A DNA stretch of 64,000 nt from an uncultured Agrobacterium sp. (lineage in GTDB: Bacteria; Pseudomonadota; Alphaproteobacteria; Rhizobiales; Rhizobiaceae): positions 310,001-374,000 of the forward strand of contig CAJYTK010000013.1 in assembly GCA_913777615.1 (NCBI GenBank), read 5' to 3'. The notes beneath the pieces are model-generated. The model did not search any database. It was not told where the DNA came from and was given only the letters and a program-made list of their open reading frames with translations. Both the position numbers and the translations under genes were made by a program. The first letter of the stretch is position 1; every line of letters starts with the position of its first letter. This document shows positions 57,106-64,000 of the stretch, one piece after another.

Positions 57106-57522
57106 TCAGGCACGAACGAGACGAAACCCGCGCCGCTTCTTCATAAGTTTCGCCTTGGCGGCAATGGTCGAGCGTAAGGCGAACAGGATGTCGTCGAAAT
57201 GATAGGGCTTACTGAAAAAGCGCGCGTCTGCTGGAAGTGTCAGCCCGTCAGGGCCATGCCCTCCTGAGGTGACCACCACTGCGATCTGGTGCTGTGATTT
57301 GTCGAGAATTTCAACAAGATCAAGTCCGGTCAGTCCACCGGGCATATCGATATCTGTGACCACAGCCGCGATATGCTCCACCTTGCCGATGATGCCGACG
57401 GCTTCCAAAACGTTGGAAGCCTCCAGCACGCAGTAGCCCTTTTCTTCCAAGGCATCTACGAGCGCAAATCGAATAATGGGTTCGTCCTCAACGACCAATA
57501 CCGTCAGGCCAGCTTCCTGCAT
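57106..57522 (-). CDS. Single-domain response regulator
   Basis: 138 residues forming only a receiver domain: acidic pocket VVEDEPIIRFALVDAL, phosphoacceptor Asp in VVTDIDMPGGLTG and a conserved lysine in FFSKPYHFDD. There is no output domain, so it is a phosphorelay intermediate or allosteric regulator of unknown partner. ATG 57522 has GGAG upstream; an in-frame TTG at 57528 is less likely. No kinase gene is adjacent. It converges with glgX and is divergent from the GlxA-type gene. Confidence 0.9.
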   Translation of the reverse strand: MQEAGLTVLVVEDEPIIRFALVDALEEKGYCVLEASNVLEAVGIIGKVEHIAAVVTDIDMPGGLTGLDLVEILDKSQHQIAVVVTSGGHGPDGLTLPADARFFSKPYHFDDILFALRSTIAAKAKLMKKRRGFRLVRA

Positions 57523-57885
57523 ACGCAATACTCCGCTTTAAGCTTAAACGGTCAGCTTTTGGCTAGGCCGTTACCTGCTGTGGCACCCAAGAACGGCGGC
57601 AATTCGACCTCCGCCGTCCCATCTTTGTCAACAGAACGCGCAATTGGGCGACAAGGGTGAAAGCATGCGGGACAAATTTGAAAACAATATTAATAAAATG
57701 CAAAACATCGTGGGCTCGCATGTCTCAAACCAGATATTGGCTTTTGTCAACCTCACCTCGCGACATGTTTTTTTGACATGGACCTGTAGATGTCGTACCC
57801 ATCCATCAAGATGTCGCACCAGGAACATAACTAGACGCTTTTCCAAGCAAGAAATTGTTATTCCGCAAAATGGAGCATGGTCATA
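57523..57885. other. Intergenic region (response regulator / GlxA-type gene)
   Basis: 363 bp. Besides a promoter-like TTGACA at 57773-57778 it holds the repeated motif AGATGTCGYACC and an inverted CGACAT (57761-57766), described separately. A frame at 57644 (with AAGGGTGAAAG before an internal ATG) looks like chance and is not annotated. Confidence 0.5.
57788..57820 (+). promoter_or_regulatory. 21-bp-period direct repeat before the GlxA-type gene
   Basis: AGATGTCGTACC (57788-57799) and AGATGTCGCACC (57809-57820) differ in one base and are exactly 21 bp apart, two helical turns. This is the spacing used by AraC-family proteins on tandem half-sites. An inverted partner CGACAT occurs at 57761-57766. 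It is about 66 bp before the start of the GlxA-type gene and overlaps the downstream side of a TTGACA -35-like box, so autoregulation is likely (inference). Confidence 0.5.
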
Positions 57886-58920
57886 ATGAGCAAAACTCCC
57901 AAGAAGCGTTCAATTGTATTTTTCATGGTTCCCCAGTTCACGATGTTGCCTTTTACGGCGGCAGTGGAAACGTTGCGTATCGCCAATCGTATGCTGGGTT
58001 ACGATGCCTATGAGTGGCGCTTGGCCTCTCTCGATGGGCAGAAAGTCATTTCGTCCAGCGGGATCGCTCTTGAAGCAAACACCTCTCTTGCCGATGAGCG
58101 CAAGTGCATCAGCGGCGAGAACCGCCCGAGCATGGTTCTGGTCTGTTCCGGGATTGATATCGACCAATATGCCAACAAGTCGGTAAACGCCTGGTTGCGT
58201 GAGGTCAACAATCGCGGAATTGCCGTTGGCAGCCTCTGTACGGGCGCACATGTGCTTGCCCAGGCGGGACTGCTGAATGGCAAGCGCTGTGCGATCCACT
58301 GGGAGAATCTTCCTGGCTTCTCGGAAGCCTTCCCGCAGGTGGAGGTCTATGCAGATCTCTATGAGATCGACGGCAACATCTATACCTGTGCCGGTGGTAC
58401 GGCTTCCCTGGATATGATGCTCAACCTGATCGGGCAGGATTTCGGCGACAATCTCGTCAACCGGGTCTGCGAGCAACAGCTGACGGATCGCGTGCGCAAT
58501 CCTCACGATCGTCAGCGTCTGCCGCTTCGCGCCCGTCTCGGCGTCCAAAACGACAAAGTTCTGTCGATCATCGAACTCATGGAAAGCAACCTGTCCGAGC
58601 CGCTTTCCCTTCTCGACATTGCTGAGGACGCCGATCTTTCGCGCAGGCAGGTAGAACGGCTTTTCCGCCAGGAAATGGGCCGCTCTCCTGCACGCTACTA
58701 CCTTGAGATCAGGCTTGATCGAGCACGTCATCTTCTGGTGCAGTCGGCCATGCCGGTGGTGGAAGTCGCGGTTGCCTGCGGTTTCGTCTCTGCCTCGCAC
58801 TTCTCCAAGTGTTATCGCGAAATCTACAATCGCACACCGCAACAGGAACGTGCGGAGCGCAAACTTGTGATCAGTGCCTCGAGAATGCTGACAGCCAGCC
58901 AGGGCAAGGCAGCCCACTGA
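57886..58920 (+). CDS. GlxA family transcriptional regulator
   Basis: 344 residues: an N-terminal DJ-1/PfpI-like domain (about 5-185; IVFFMVPQFTMLPFTAAVET, VGSLCTGAHVLAQAGLLNG, CAGGTASLDMMLNLIG) and a C-terminal AraC-type HTH (about 225-330; LSLLDIAEDADLSRRQVERL, EVAVACGFVSASHFSKCYRE). The group senses small metabolites such as arginine or carnitine derivatives; the ligand here is unknown. ATG 57886 is preferred because GGAG precedes it by 10 bp; ATG 57877 lies too close to that site. No catabolic genes follow, so the target is not local. Confidence 0.92.
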   Translation: MSKTPKKRSIVFFMVPQFTMLPFTAAVETLRIANRMLGYDAYEWRLASLDGQKVISSSGIALEANTSLADERKCISGENRPSMVLVCSGIDIDQYANKSVNAWLREVNNRGIAVGSLCTGAHVLAQAGLLNGKRCAIHWENLPGFSEAFPQVEVYADLYEIDGNIYTCAGGTASLDMMLNLIGQDFGDNLVNRVCEQQLTDRVRNPHDRQRLPLRARLGVQNDKVLSIIELMESNLSEPLSLLDIAEDADLSRRQVERLFRQEMGRSPARYYLEIRLDRARHLLVQSAMPVVEVAVACGFVSASHFSKCYREIYNRTPQQERAERKLVISASRMLTASQGKAAH

Positions 58921-58928
58921 GATCTCTG

Positions 58929-58957
58929 GAGCGTTTCTGTTTTAAACAGAGGCGCTC
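58929..58957. repeat. Long imperfect palindrome after the GlxA-type gene
   Basis: GAGCG(29-33)...CGCTC(53-57) enclose a perfect TCTGTTT/AAACAGA palindrome (58936-58950), with a 2-nt internal mismatch. It lies 8 bp past the stop codon, without a T-run, and before the shared terminator at 59001. Could be a processing or binding site. Confidence 0.45.
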
Positions 58958-59000
58958 GGGCCACGTAAGCAGATCTACAACATATTCAATACCGGAAAAA

Positions 59001-59035
59001 ACAAGGCCCGCTTCAGCGGGCCTTGTCGTTTTATT
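59001..59035. terminator. Bidirectional terminator between GlxA-type gene and gnd
   Basis: A perfect 11-bp stem ACAAGGCCCGC / GCGGGCCTTGT (59001-59011 with 59016-59026), loop TTCA, A-run on one side and TCGTTTT on the other. Confidence 0.9.
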
Positions 59036-60467
59036 TTGCAAAGATATCGAGACCGCTGCCCCATGGACCGTGAGGCTTATCCATACCGTCCGTACGCTCG
59101 AAGCCATGCGCGCCAAAAAAGTCGCGCTGCGCCTGGATGAGGTTTGCCGTGCCACGGCCACGGCGATAGGCATCGAAGTAGCCAAGCGCCGATGCGAGAG
59201 CCGGAACCGGTAGTCCAGACAGGATCGCATGCGAGACGACGTGGCGAAGCGGCGAATCCGTGTCTTGAACCATCTTGGAGAAAGCTGGCGTGACGATCAG
59301 GTTTGCGACATGCGGATCTTTGGTGAAGGCGGATGTGATCTCATCCAGGAACTGCGAGCGTATGATGCAGCCAGCGCGCCAGATGCGAGCGATGGTCGGC
59401 ATGGGCAGGTTCCAGCCGAACTCCTTGGAGGCTGCGGCCATCACGGCAAAGCCCTGTGCATAAGCGCCGATCTTAGCGGCGAGAAGCGCATTTTCGAGAT
59501 CGTCGATGAAGGCTTGCTTGTCCGCCGGTGCGGCAAGAGCCTTCGGAAGGCCGAAGATTTTCTCTGCAGATTCGCGCTCAGCCTTCTGGGAAGACAGGAT
59601 ACGCGCGGCAACCGCGGCTTCGATTGCTGTCGCGGCGACGCCCATATTCTGTGCTTCGATGACAGACCACTTACCGGTGCCCTTCTGTCCTGCCTTGTCG
59701 AGGATCAGATCAACCATCGGCTTGCCGCTGATAGGATCGGCGGCGCGCAGCACCTTCTCCGTGATTTCAATCAGGTAGGAGTTCAAGCGGCCCTTGTTCC
59801 ACTTGCCAAAGACGTCAGCAATTTCACCGGCACTGAGCTTCAGGCCGTCCCGCAAGATGCCATAGATTTCAGCAATCATCTGCATATCGGCATATTCGAT
59901 GCCGTTGTGGATCGTCTTGACGAAGTGACCGGCGCCGTCATTGCCGAGCCACGCCACGCACGGATCATCGTTGTATTTGGCAGAAATGGACGTCAACACC
60001 TTTTCGACGCGCTTCCAGCTTTCCTCGGTGCCGCCAACCATGATCGACGGACCATGACGTGCTCCTTCTTCGCCACCGGAAACACCCATACCGATGAAGG
60101 TCAGGCCACTATCCTTGAGATTGTCGAAACGGCGGATCGTATCGCGGAAATTGGCGTTGCCCGCATCGATCATGATGTCGCCGTTCTCGAGATAGGGTTT
60201 TAGAATTTCCATCTGCTGATCGACAGGTTCACCAGCCTTGATCATGATGATGATCGGGCGTGGCGGGCGAATGGCGGCAACGAAGTCCTCGATAGTTTCA
60301 CAAGGGATGATCTGCCCCTGCAAATCGCCTGCTTCGGCATAGAACTTCTTCGTTGCTTCCGGGGTCCGGTTGAAAACGGCAATCTTGTTGCCTTTTTCCG
60401 CGATGTTGAGCGCCAGGTTCGAACCCATAACGCCAAGACCGATCAAACCGATTTCTGCCTGTTCCAC
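59031..60467 (-). CDS. gnd: 6-phosphogluconate dehydrogenase (decarboxylating)
   Basis: 478 residues. It oxidatively decarboxylates 6-phosphogluconate to ribulose 5-phosphate, making NADPH. The N-terminal Rossmann domain has IGLIGLGVMGSNLALN. The all-helical C-terminal domain has the substrate motif KTIHNGIEYADMQ with its catalytic lysine and glutamate. GTG 60467 is chosen as start because GGAGAC is 7 bp before it and the sequence then begins EQAEIGLIGLG, the family-typical opening; ATG 60488 would add 7 residues. It is monocistronic between a terminator and the fixGHIS genes. Confidence 0.96.
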   Translation of the reverse strand: MEQAEIGLIGLGVMGSNLALNIAEKGNKIAVFNRTPEATKKFYAEAGDLQGQIIPCETIEDFVAAIRPPRPIIIMIKAGEPVDQQMEILKPYLENGDIMIDAGNANFRDTIRRFDNLKDSGLTFIGMGVSGGEEGARHGPSIMVGGTEESWKRVEKVLTSISAKYNDDPCVAWLGNDGAGHFVKTIHNGIEYADMQMIAEIYGILRDGLKLSAGEIADVFGKWNKGRLNSYLIEITEKVLRAADPISGKPMVDLILDKAGQKGTGKWSVIEAQNMGVAATAIEAAVAARILSSQKAERESAEKIFGLPKALAAPADKQAFIDDLENALLAAKIGAYAQGFAVMAAASKEFGWNLPMPTIARIWRAGCIIRSQFLDEITSAFTKDPHVANLIVTPAFSKMVQDTDSPLRHVVSHAILSGLPVPALASALGYFDAYRRGRGTANLIQAQRDFFGAHGFERTDGMDKPHGPWGSGLDIFAK

Positions 60468-60615
60468 GGATGTGTCTCCATTTTGCATTTGATGGCGCCT
60501 GTTTTGGCACTCTAACCTGCAAACGGCAAGGCGACAGCGGATCTAAACGGTTAAATTTTGATGACGCTGGTTGCTCCGTCGAAGTGCTTTATTCGCATTG
60601 GGTAAAGTGCAAATG

Positions 60616-60771
60616 TCAGACCAGAGGTTTATCATCGCCATCTTCCAGCGCCCGCCAGGCAGAGCCGTCCATATCCTCATACTGGCCGCTTTTTAGTGAC
60701 CAAAGGAAGGCGAATAGACCAAGGCCGCCCAGAAAAAACGCCACTGGAATGAGATAAGCGAGCATGTTCAT
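60616..60771 (-). CDS. fixS: cbb3-type cytochrome oxidase assembly protein CcoS (FixS)
   Basis: A 51-residue single-span membrane protein, too short for routine gene calling. It has an N-terminal helix (MNMLAYLIPVAFFLGGLGLF), followed by WSLKSGQYEDMDGSAWRAL, typical of CcoS. It is required for correct cofactor insertion into the cbb3 oxidase. Its start overlaps the fixI stop as ATGA (60768-60771), so it is the last gene of fixGHIS. Confidence 0.92.
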   Translation of the reverse strand: MNMLAYLIPVAFFLGGLGLFAFLWSLKSGQYEDMDGSAWRALEDGDDKPLV

Positions 60772-63068
60772 GCGGTCTGGGCCCCTTTTGTCATGGATAG
60801 ATCGGTATCATTCGCAGGGATTTTGCGGGCCGTTCTTCGTTCAAATCCGCTGAGGCGTAACGCGTTCGTCACGACAATGATCGACGATGTCGACATGGTA
60901 ATCGCCGCGATCATCGGTGTCGCAAGACCTGCGAGCGCGATTGGGACGGCAATGATGTTGTAGCCGATCGCGAGCGCGAAGTTCTGCCGTATCAGCCGGT
61001 CTGCCCGGCGCGATACGTCCACAGCAAAGACTATCGAACGCAGATCCTCGCGCAGGAAGACGAAGTCGGCTGCCTGGCGCCCGATGTCCGCCGCCGATGC
61101 CGGAGCGATTGAAACATACGCCGCAGCAAGCGCCGGGGCGTCGTTAATCCCGTCTCCCACCATCAGAACCTTTCGATCTGCGGCGGCCAGTTCTTCACAA
61201 CGACGCGCCTTGTCGACAGGGGTAAGGCCGCCATGCCAGCGCTCGATCCCAAGCTTTTTTGCCAGAACATTCACGGCGGCCGGCCTGTCTCCAGAAACGA
61301 TCTCCGGGTCCACCCCCAGGCGTGACAAGGCCGTAACAGTCTGAGCGGTGCCGGGCCTTATTCGATCCTCGAAGCGGAAGCAGGCAAGTTCGTCACCGTT
61401 CAGCGACAATACGACTTCCGACGATGCATCGGCGGTCGCCTGGTTTGAACCTGCTGGACAGCAAAAGCGTCTGCTGCCGAGCCGGTAAAAACCTCGCTCC
61501 ATTTTCGCCTCGACCCCGCACCCCGGCACTTCCCGAGTATCGAGGAAAACCGGCAGAGCACCGCTTACAGATGCGTAAAGCGCCCGAGACAGGGGATGAC
61601 GGGAATTGGCCGCGAGCCCGGCTGCAATCCGCAAAGCCTCTTGCGAAATCTCCATGCCATTGATCAGACGGGGCCGACCGAGTGTCAGAGTGCCTGTCTT
61701 GTCGAAAAGCACGGTGTCCGCCTCGGCCAGCCGCTCCATGGCCGAACCGTCCTTGACCATGATGCCATTCTTGAACAGTTCACCTGCTGCCACGACCTGC
61801 ACAACGGGAACAGCCAGGCCGAGCGCGCATGGGCAGGTGATGATGAGAACGGCGATGGCGATCAACATCGCCTGTTTCCAATCTCCGCCCAATACGCCCC
61901 ACGCGACGAAAGACACCAGGGCGAGAAGGTGGACGACTGGCGAATAATATTGCGCAGCGCGGTCTGCCAGACGGCGGTAGCGCGCCCTGTCCCCTTCGGC
62001 AGCTTCCATCAGGCCGATGATTTCCGCAAGGAAGGAGTCACGTGCAAGTGCCGTTGCCTTTAGCGTCAGGGGCCCGGTGAGGTTCAACGTACCCGCCTGA
62101 ATATTATCGCCGGGGTGGACGATCCTGGCTGCGCTTTCGCCGTTGACTATGGACATGTCGAGATCGCTGCTACCGGTTACGATCACTCCGTCCACCGGCA
62201 CTCTCTCACCTGCGGTCACAAATACGACGTCACCTGGCACCAGTTCGGCAACCGGGCGATATTCACGCGTGTCGTCAGCCAGTATCACCATCGCGCCGCG
62301 TGGCGAAAGCCTTGCCAGACCGGCAACGGCCGACCGAGCGCGATCGCGCATAACATGATCGAGCGTACGGCCAATCAGTAGAAAGAACAGAAGAGAGACA
62401 GTAGCATCGAACCAGGCGTGACTACCGCTCTGCATGGTTTCCCACAGGGACACAGCATAAGAGAGCGTAATCGCCAGGGCAATCGGCACATCCATGTTGG
62501 TGCGTCTATGCCGCAACGCATTATAAGCGGAGTGGTAGAAGAACCGGCCACCATAGATCAGAGCGGGCGCTGCAATCAGCGCGGATATCCAGTGAAACAT
62601 ATCCCGAGTTGCGGCATCCGCACCCGACCAGACCGATACCGACAGCAGCATGATATTGGCTGCGGCAAATCCGGTAAGACCCACGGCACGAATCAACTGG
62701 TTTCTCAAGGCGTCCGATGCGTCTTCAGCGCTCCCAAACAGATGCGCTTCATATCCCGTCGAGGCGATGGCTTTTGCAAGATCACCGGGATCTGTCCGAA
62801 CGGTGCCCGTCTCTTCCCGCCAAACGATACAAACCCGTTTTGAAGACAGGTTGACGCGTGCTCGCTCCACCTCAGGCATTTTTTTCAAGGTGGTCTCGAT
62901 CATGGTGATGCAGGTGCCGCAATGGACGCCTGGCACGGACAGATCGATCTGCCGCAGTCCATGCCCCAGACTGCGACTTGCCAGCATCATCTCCTCGGAC
63001 GACGGTAATGTGTTTCGCAATCCGGCCTGGTCGAGAGTGCCTTCTGCTCCAGGAGCGCAGCAGCTCAT
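60768..63068 (-). CDS. fixI: Copper-transporting P1B ATPase FixI (CcoI)
   Basis: 766 residues. It exports copper across the inner membrane for insertion into the cbb3 oxidase. The N-terminal Cys-rich leader MSCCAPG is followed by an HMA domain with Cys50-x-x-Cys53 (GVHCGTCITMIE). There are eight membrane helices, the ion-path motif CPCALGL (near residue 410), the phosphorylation loop DKTGTLT (near 455) and the hinge GDGINDAP. Coupled to fixH (ATGA, 63065-63068) and fixS (ATGA). The family matches FixI and not the general CopA type because of its place in fixGHIS. Confidence 0.95.
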   Translation of the reverse strand: MSCCAPGAEGTLDQAGLRNTLPSSEEMMLASRSLGHGLRQIDLSVPGVHCGTCITMIETTLKKMPEVERARVNLSSKRVCIVWREETGTVRTDPGDLAKAIASTGYEAHLFGSAEDASDALRNQLIRAVGLTGFAAANIMLLSVSVWSGADAATRDMFHWISALIAAPALIYGGRFFYHSAYNALRHRRTNMDVPIALAITLSYAVSLWETMQSGSHAWFDATVSLLFFLLIGRTLDHVMRDRARSAVAGLARLSPRGAMVILADDTREYRPVAELVPGDVVFVTAGERVPVDGVIVTGSSDLDMSIVNGESAARIVHPGDNIQAGTLNLTGPLTLKATALARDSFLAEIIGLMEAAEGDRARYRRLADRAAQYYSPVVHLLALVSFVAWGVLGGDWKQAMLIAIAVLIITCPCALGLAVPVVQVVAAGELFKNGIMVKDGSAMERLAEADTVLFDKTGTLTLGRPRLINGMEISQEALRIAAGLAANSRHPLSRALYASVSGALPVFLDTREVPGCGVEAKMERGFYRLGSRRFCCPAGSNQATADASSEVVLSLNGDELACFRFEDRIRPGTAQTVTALSRLGVDPEIVSGDRPAAVNVLAKKLGIERWHGGLTPVDKARRCEELAAADRKVLMVGDGINDAPALAAAYVSIAPASAADIGRQAADFVFLREDLRSIVFAVDVSRRADRLIRQNFALAIGYNIIAVPIALAGLATPMIAAITMSTSSIIVVTNALRLSGFERRTARKIPANDTDLSMTKGAQTA

Positions 63069-63565
63069 CTCACACCTCCGGCGATATCGATCCGGCTGCC
63101 TTCATGAACGATGATATTACCATCCTTGACGGCAACAGCCTCGACGATCCAATCACCCGCTGCGAGCTGGTGGTGGGCTGAAAACCGGTTCGAGGACTGC
63201 TTCTCCAGCACGAGCGAAAAGTCCTGCTTCTCTCCAACTGGGCGACGGAAATTCAGCGTCACCGAGTCCGTATCGACCGGTCCCTTTGTAGGATGGGTCA
63301 CCTCGTAAGCGATCTCTTCCCCCTGCAGTTCAAGACGACCCACGATTCCGCTTGCCTTACGCGCCTTGGCAGCTTCCGCCTTGCCGTTGAACTGCTGGCT
63401 GGCGACATAGGTGTTCTGCGCCACAAGGCCGCTCCAGCTGGAAACCGCATTCCACGCCATGGTGACATTGACGGCAATCACCGTGCCAAAGAATAGCACC
63501 ATGACGGTGAGCATGTGCCAGCCGGTGAAGACGAAGCCCGGCTTTTCCTGTCTGTCTGTATTCAT
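63065..63565 (-). CDS. fixH: FixH (CcoH) cbb3 oxidase assembly protein
   Basis: 166 residues: a short cytoplasmic start, one membrane helix (about 15-38, TGWHMLTVMVLFFGTVIAVN) and a periplasmic domain of Ig-like type with VTHPTKGPVDTDSVTLNFRR. It belongs to the FixH/CcoH family and takes part in cbb3 oxidase assembly. Its start overlaps fixG (ATGA, 63562-63565) and its stop overlaps fixI, so the operon is translationally coupled throughout. Confidence 0.93.
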   Translation of the reverse strand: MNTDRQEKPGFVFTGWHMLTVMVLFFGTVIAVNVTMAWNAVSSWSGLVAQNTYVASQQFNGKAEAAKARKASGIVGRLELQGEEIAYEVTHPTKGPVDTDSVTLNFRRPVGEKQDFSLVLEKQSSNRFSAHHQLAAGDWIVEAVAVKDGNIIVHEGSRIDIAGGVR

Positions 63566-64000
63566 TTTCTGGCTCCCGGCGCGTTGAAGACAGCTCTGTA
63601 ATTGGCGCTCTCTGCATTTTCGGCATCTGCTGCGATGAAGTTGAAGGCGGTGGCGGGCTTTTCATCACCGGCGGGCATGGTGACGAAGAGCTTCAGACTC
63701 GTCACCTCATCCGGCTTGACCTTAATATCTAAGCTGCGCGCAGCGTCGTCTGAAAGGCCGTTGACCTTCATCACCGCACCGGGCAACCCCTCCAGCGACA
63801 GCGTGATGGTGCGTGGCTGGACGATCATGTTGAGAAGCCGCACGGTATAGCCGTTTCGGATGGAACCATCCGATTCCAGCACATATTGCGGATTGCGGTC
63901 ATGGATAACGTTGACCGCAAGGCGTTCGCGTGTTGCAAGTGTGACCAGCATCACGACACCGACGAGACACCAGACAGTCATGTAGAAGATCGTGCGCGGG
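63562..64000 (-). CDS. fixG: FixG (CcoG) cbb3 oxidase accessory protein, 3' part
   Basis: Only the C-terminal part (about 145 residues) is in the window; the 5' end lies beyond the right edge, and the visible frame continues to the last base pairs. The fragment starts with RTIFY then a membrane helix (MTVWCLVGVVMLVTL) followed by a periplasmic Ig-like domain (ESDGSIRNGYTVRLLNMIVQ, LEGLPGAVMKVNG). This matches the C-terminus of FixG/CcoG, which carries ferredoxin clusters in its N-terminal half, not visible here. First gene of the coupled fixGHIS set on the minus strand. Confidence 0.9.
   Translation of the reverse strand, partial: PRTIFYMTVWCLVGVVMLVTLATRERLAVNVIHDRNPQYVLESDGSIRNGYTVRLLNMIVQPRTITLSLEGLPGAVMKVNGLSDDAARSLDIKVKPDEVTSLKLFVTMPAGDEKPATAFNFIAADAENAESANYRAVFNAPGARK

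Noticed and set aside
57644-57886. Frame in front of the GlxA-type gene
   Set aside because: Ends inside the regulator's start region and crosses the repeated operator-like motifs; composition is not protein-like despite an AAGGG sequence.
60500-60520. TGGCAC...TGC resembling a sigma-54 promoter
   Set aside because: The GG and GC doublets are one base too far apart and the orientation points to no gene.

Overview
The window is about 64 kb of ordinary chromosomal DNA from an alphaproteobacterium of the Rhizobiaceae, most likely Agrobacterium/Rhizobium-like. The evidence is the block dusB(nifR3)-ntrB-ntrC-ntrY-ntrX-trkA-hfq-hflX, the fused ispDF gene, the fixGHIS cluster, the DUF2849-CysI-DUF934 sulfite reductase arrangement, several DUF families typical of the group (DUF1127, DUF1489, DUF2336, BTLCP), frequent ATGA stop/start overlaps and high-GC codon use. 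I see no rRNA, tRNA, CRISPR array, insertion sequence or prophage. The only clear gene decay is a broken GGDEF-domain remnant after the glycine cleavage genes.

Layout. 1-3926: end of gcvT, then gcvH and gcvP (glycine cleavage), closed by a terminator. 4171-6508: GGDEF remnant, a secreted hypothetical protein and an MFS transporter. 6575-11496 (minus): siroheme synthase, DUF2849, sulfite reductase, DUF934 and ferredoxin-NADP reductase, a sulfur-assimilation electron path. 11725-14388: a cytosine-deaminase-fold enzyme, mazG and a membrane diguanylate cyclase. 14522-25277 (minus): hflX, hfq, trkA and the two nitrogen two-component systems NtrYX and NtrBC with dusB. 25517-27219: ispDF and pncC/cinA, facing a RatA/COQ10-like gene and two tandem P-loop kinase-like genes. 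29021-34211: a small protein, an AraC regulator with a DMT exporter, an ABC exporter and an AI-2E-family permease. 34208-41909: an acetyltransferase, DUF2336, flavin reductase and nitroreductase, a modular secreted protein, thrS, DUF2267 and yidD. 41914-47157: SUF scaffold, folE, hisI, a patatin, a CBS-domain protein, a rhomboid protease and a PilZ protein. 47724-53263: BTLCP peptidase, DUF1489, sdaA, a 33-residue membrane protein too short for routine gene calling, a phosphodiester glycosidase, an orphan ParA and an entericidin-like lipoprotein. 53386-58920: a LysR regulator divergent from DUF1127, glgX, a single-domain response regulator and a GlxA-type regulator. 59031-64000 (minus): gnd and fixS-fixI-fixH-fixG(partial), which mature the high-affinity cbb3 oxidase.

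How the genes work together: the core theme is central and nitrogen/sulfur metabolism and its regulation (glycine cleavage, serine deamination, NtrBC/NtrYX, Hfq, sulfite reduction, pentose phosphate, glycogen debranching) with envelope and transport functions in between. No complete novel defence or mobile system is visible. The points most worth a second look are small or regulatory: a structured element in front of fpr; a 21-bp-period direct repeat in front of the GlxA-type gene; a dyad between the LysR gene and DUF1127; a gene-poor AT-rich stretch ending in a terminator before the BTLCP gene; the tandem P-loop pair; the two uncharacterised proteins coupled to sulfite reductase; and the 33-residue membrane protein with its own terminator.
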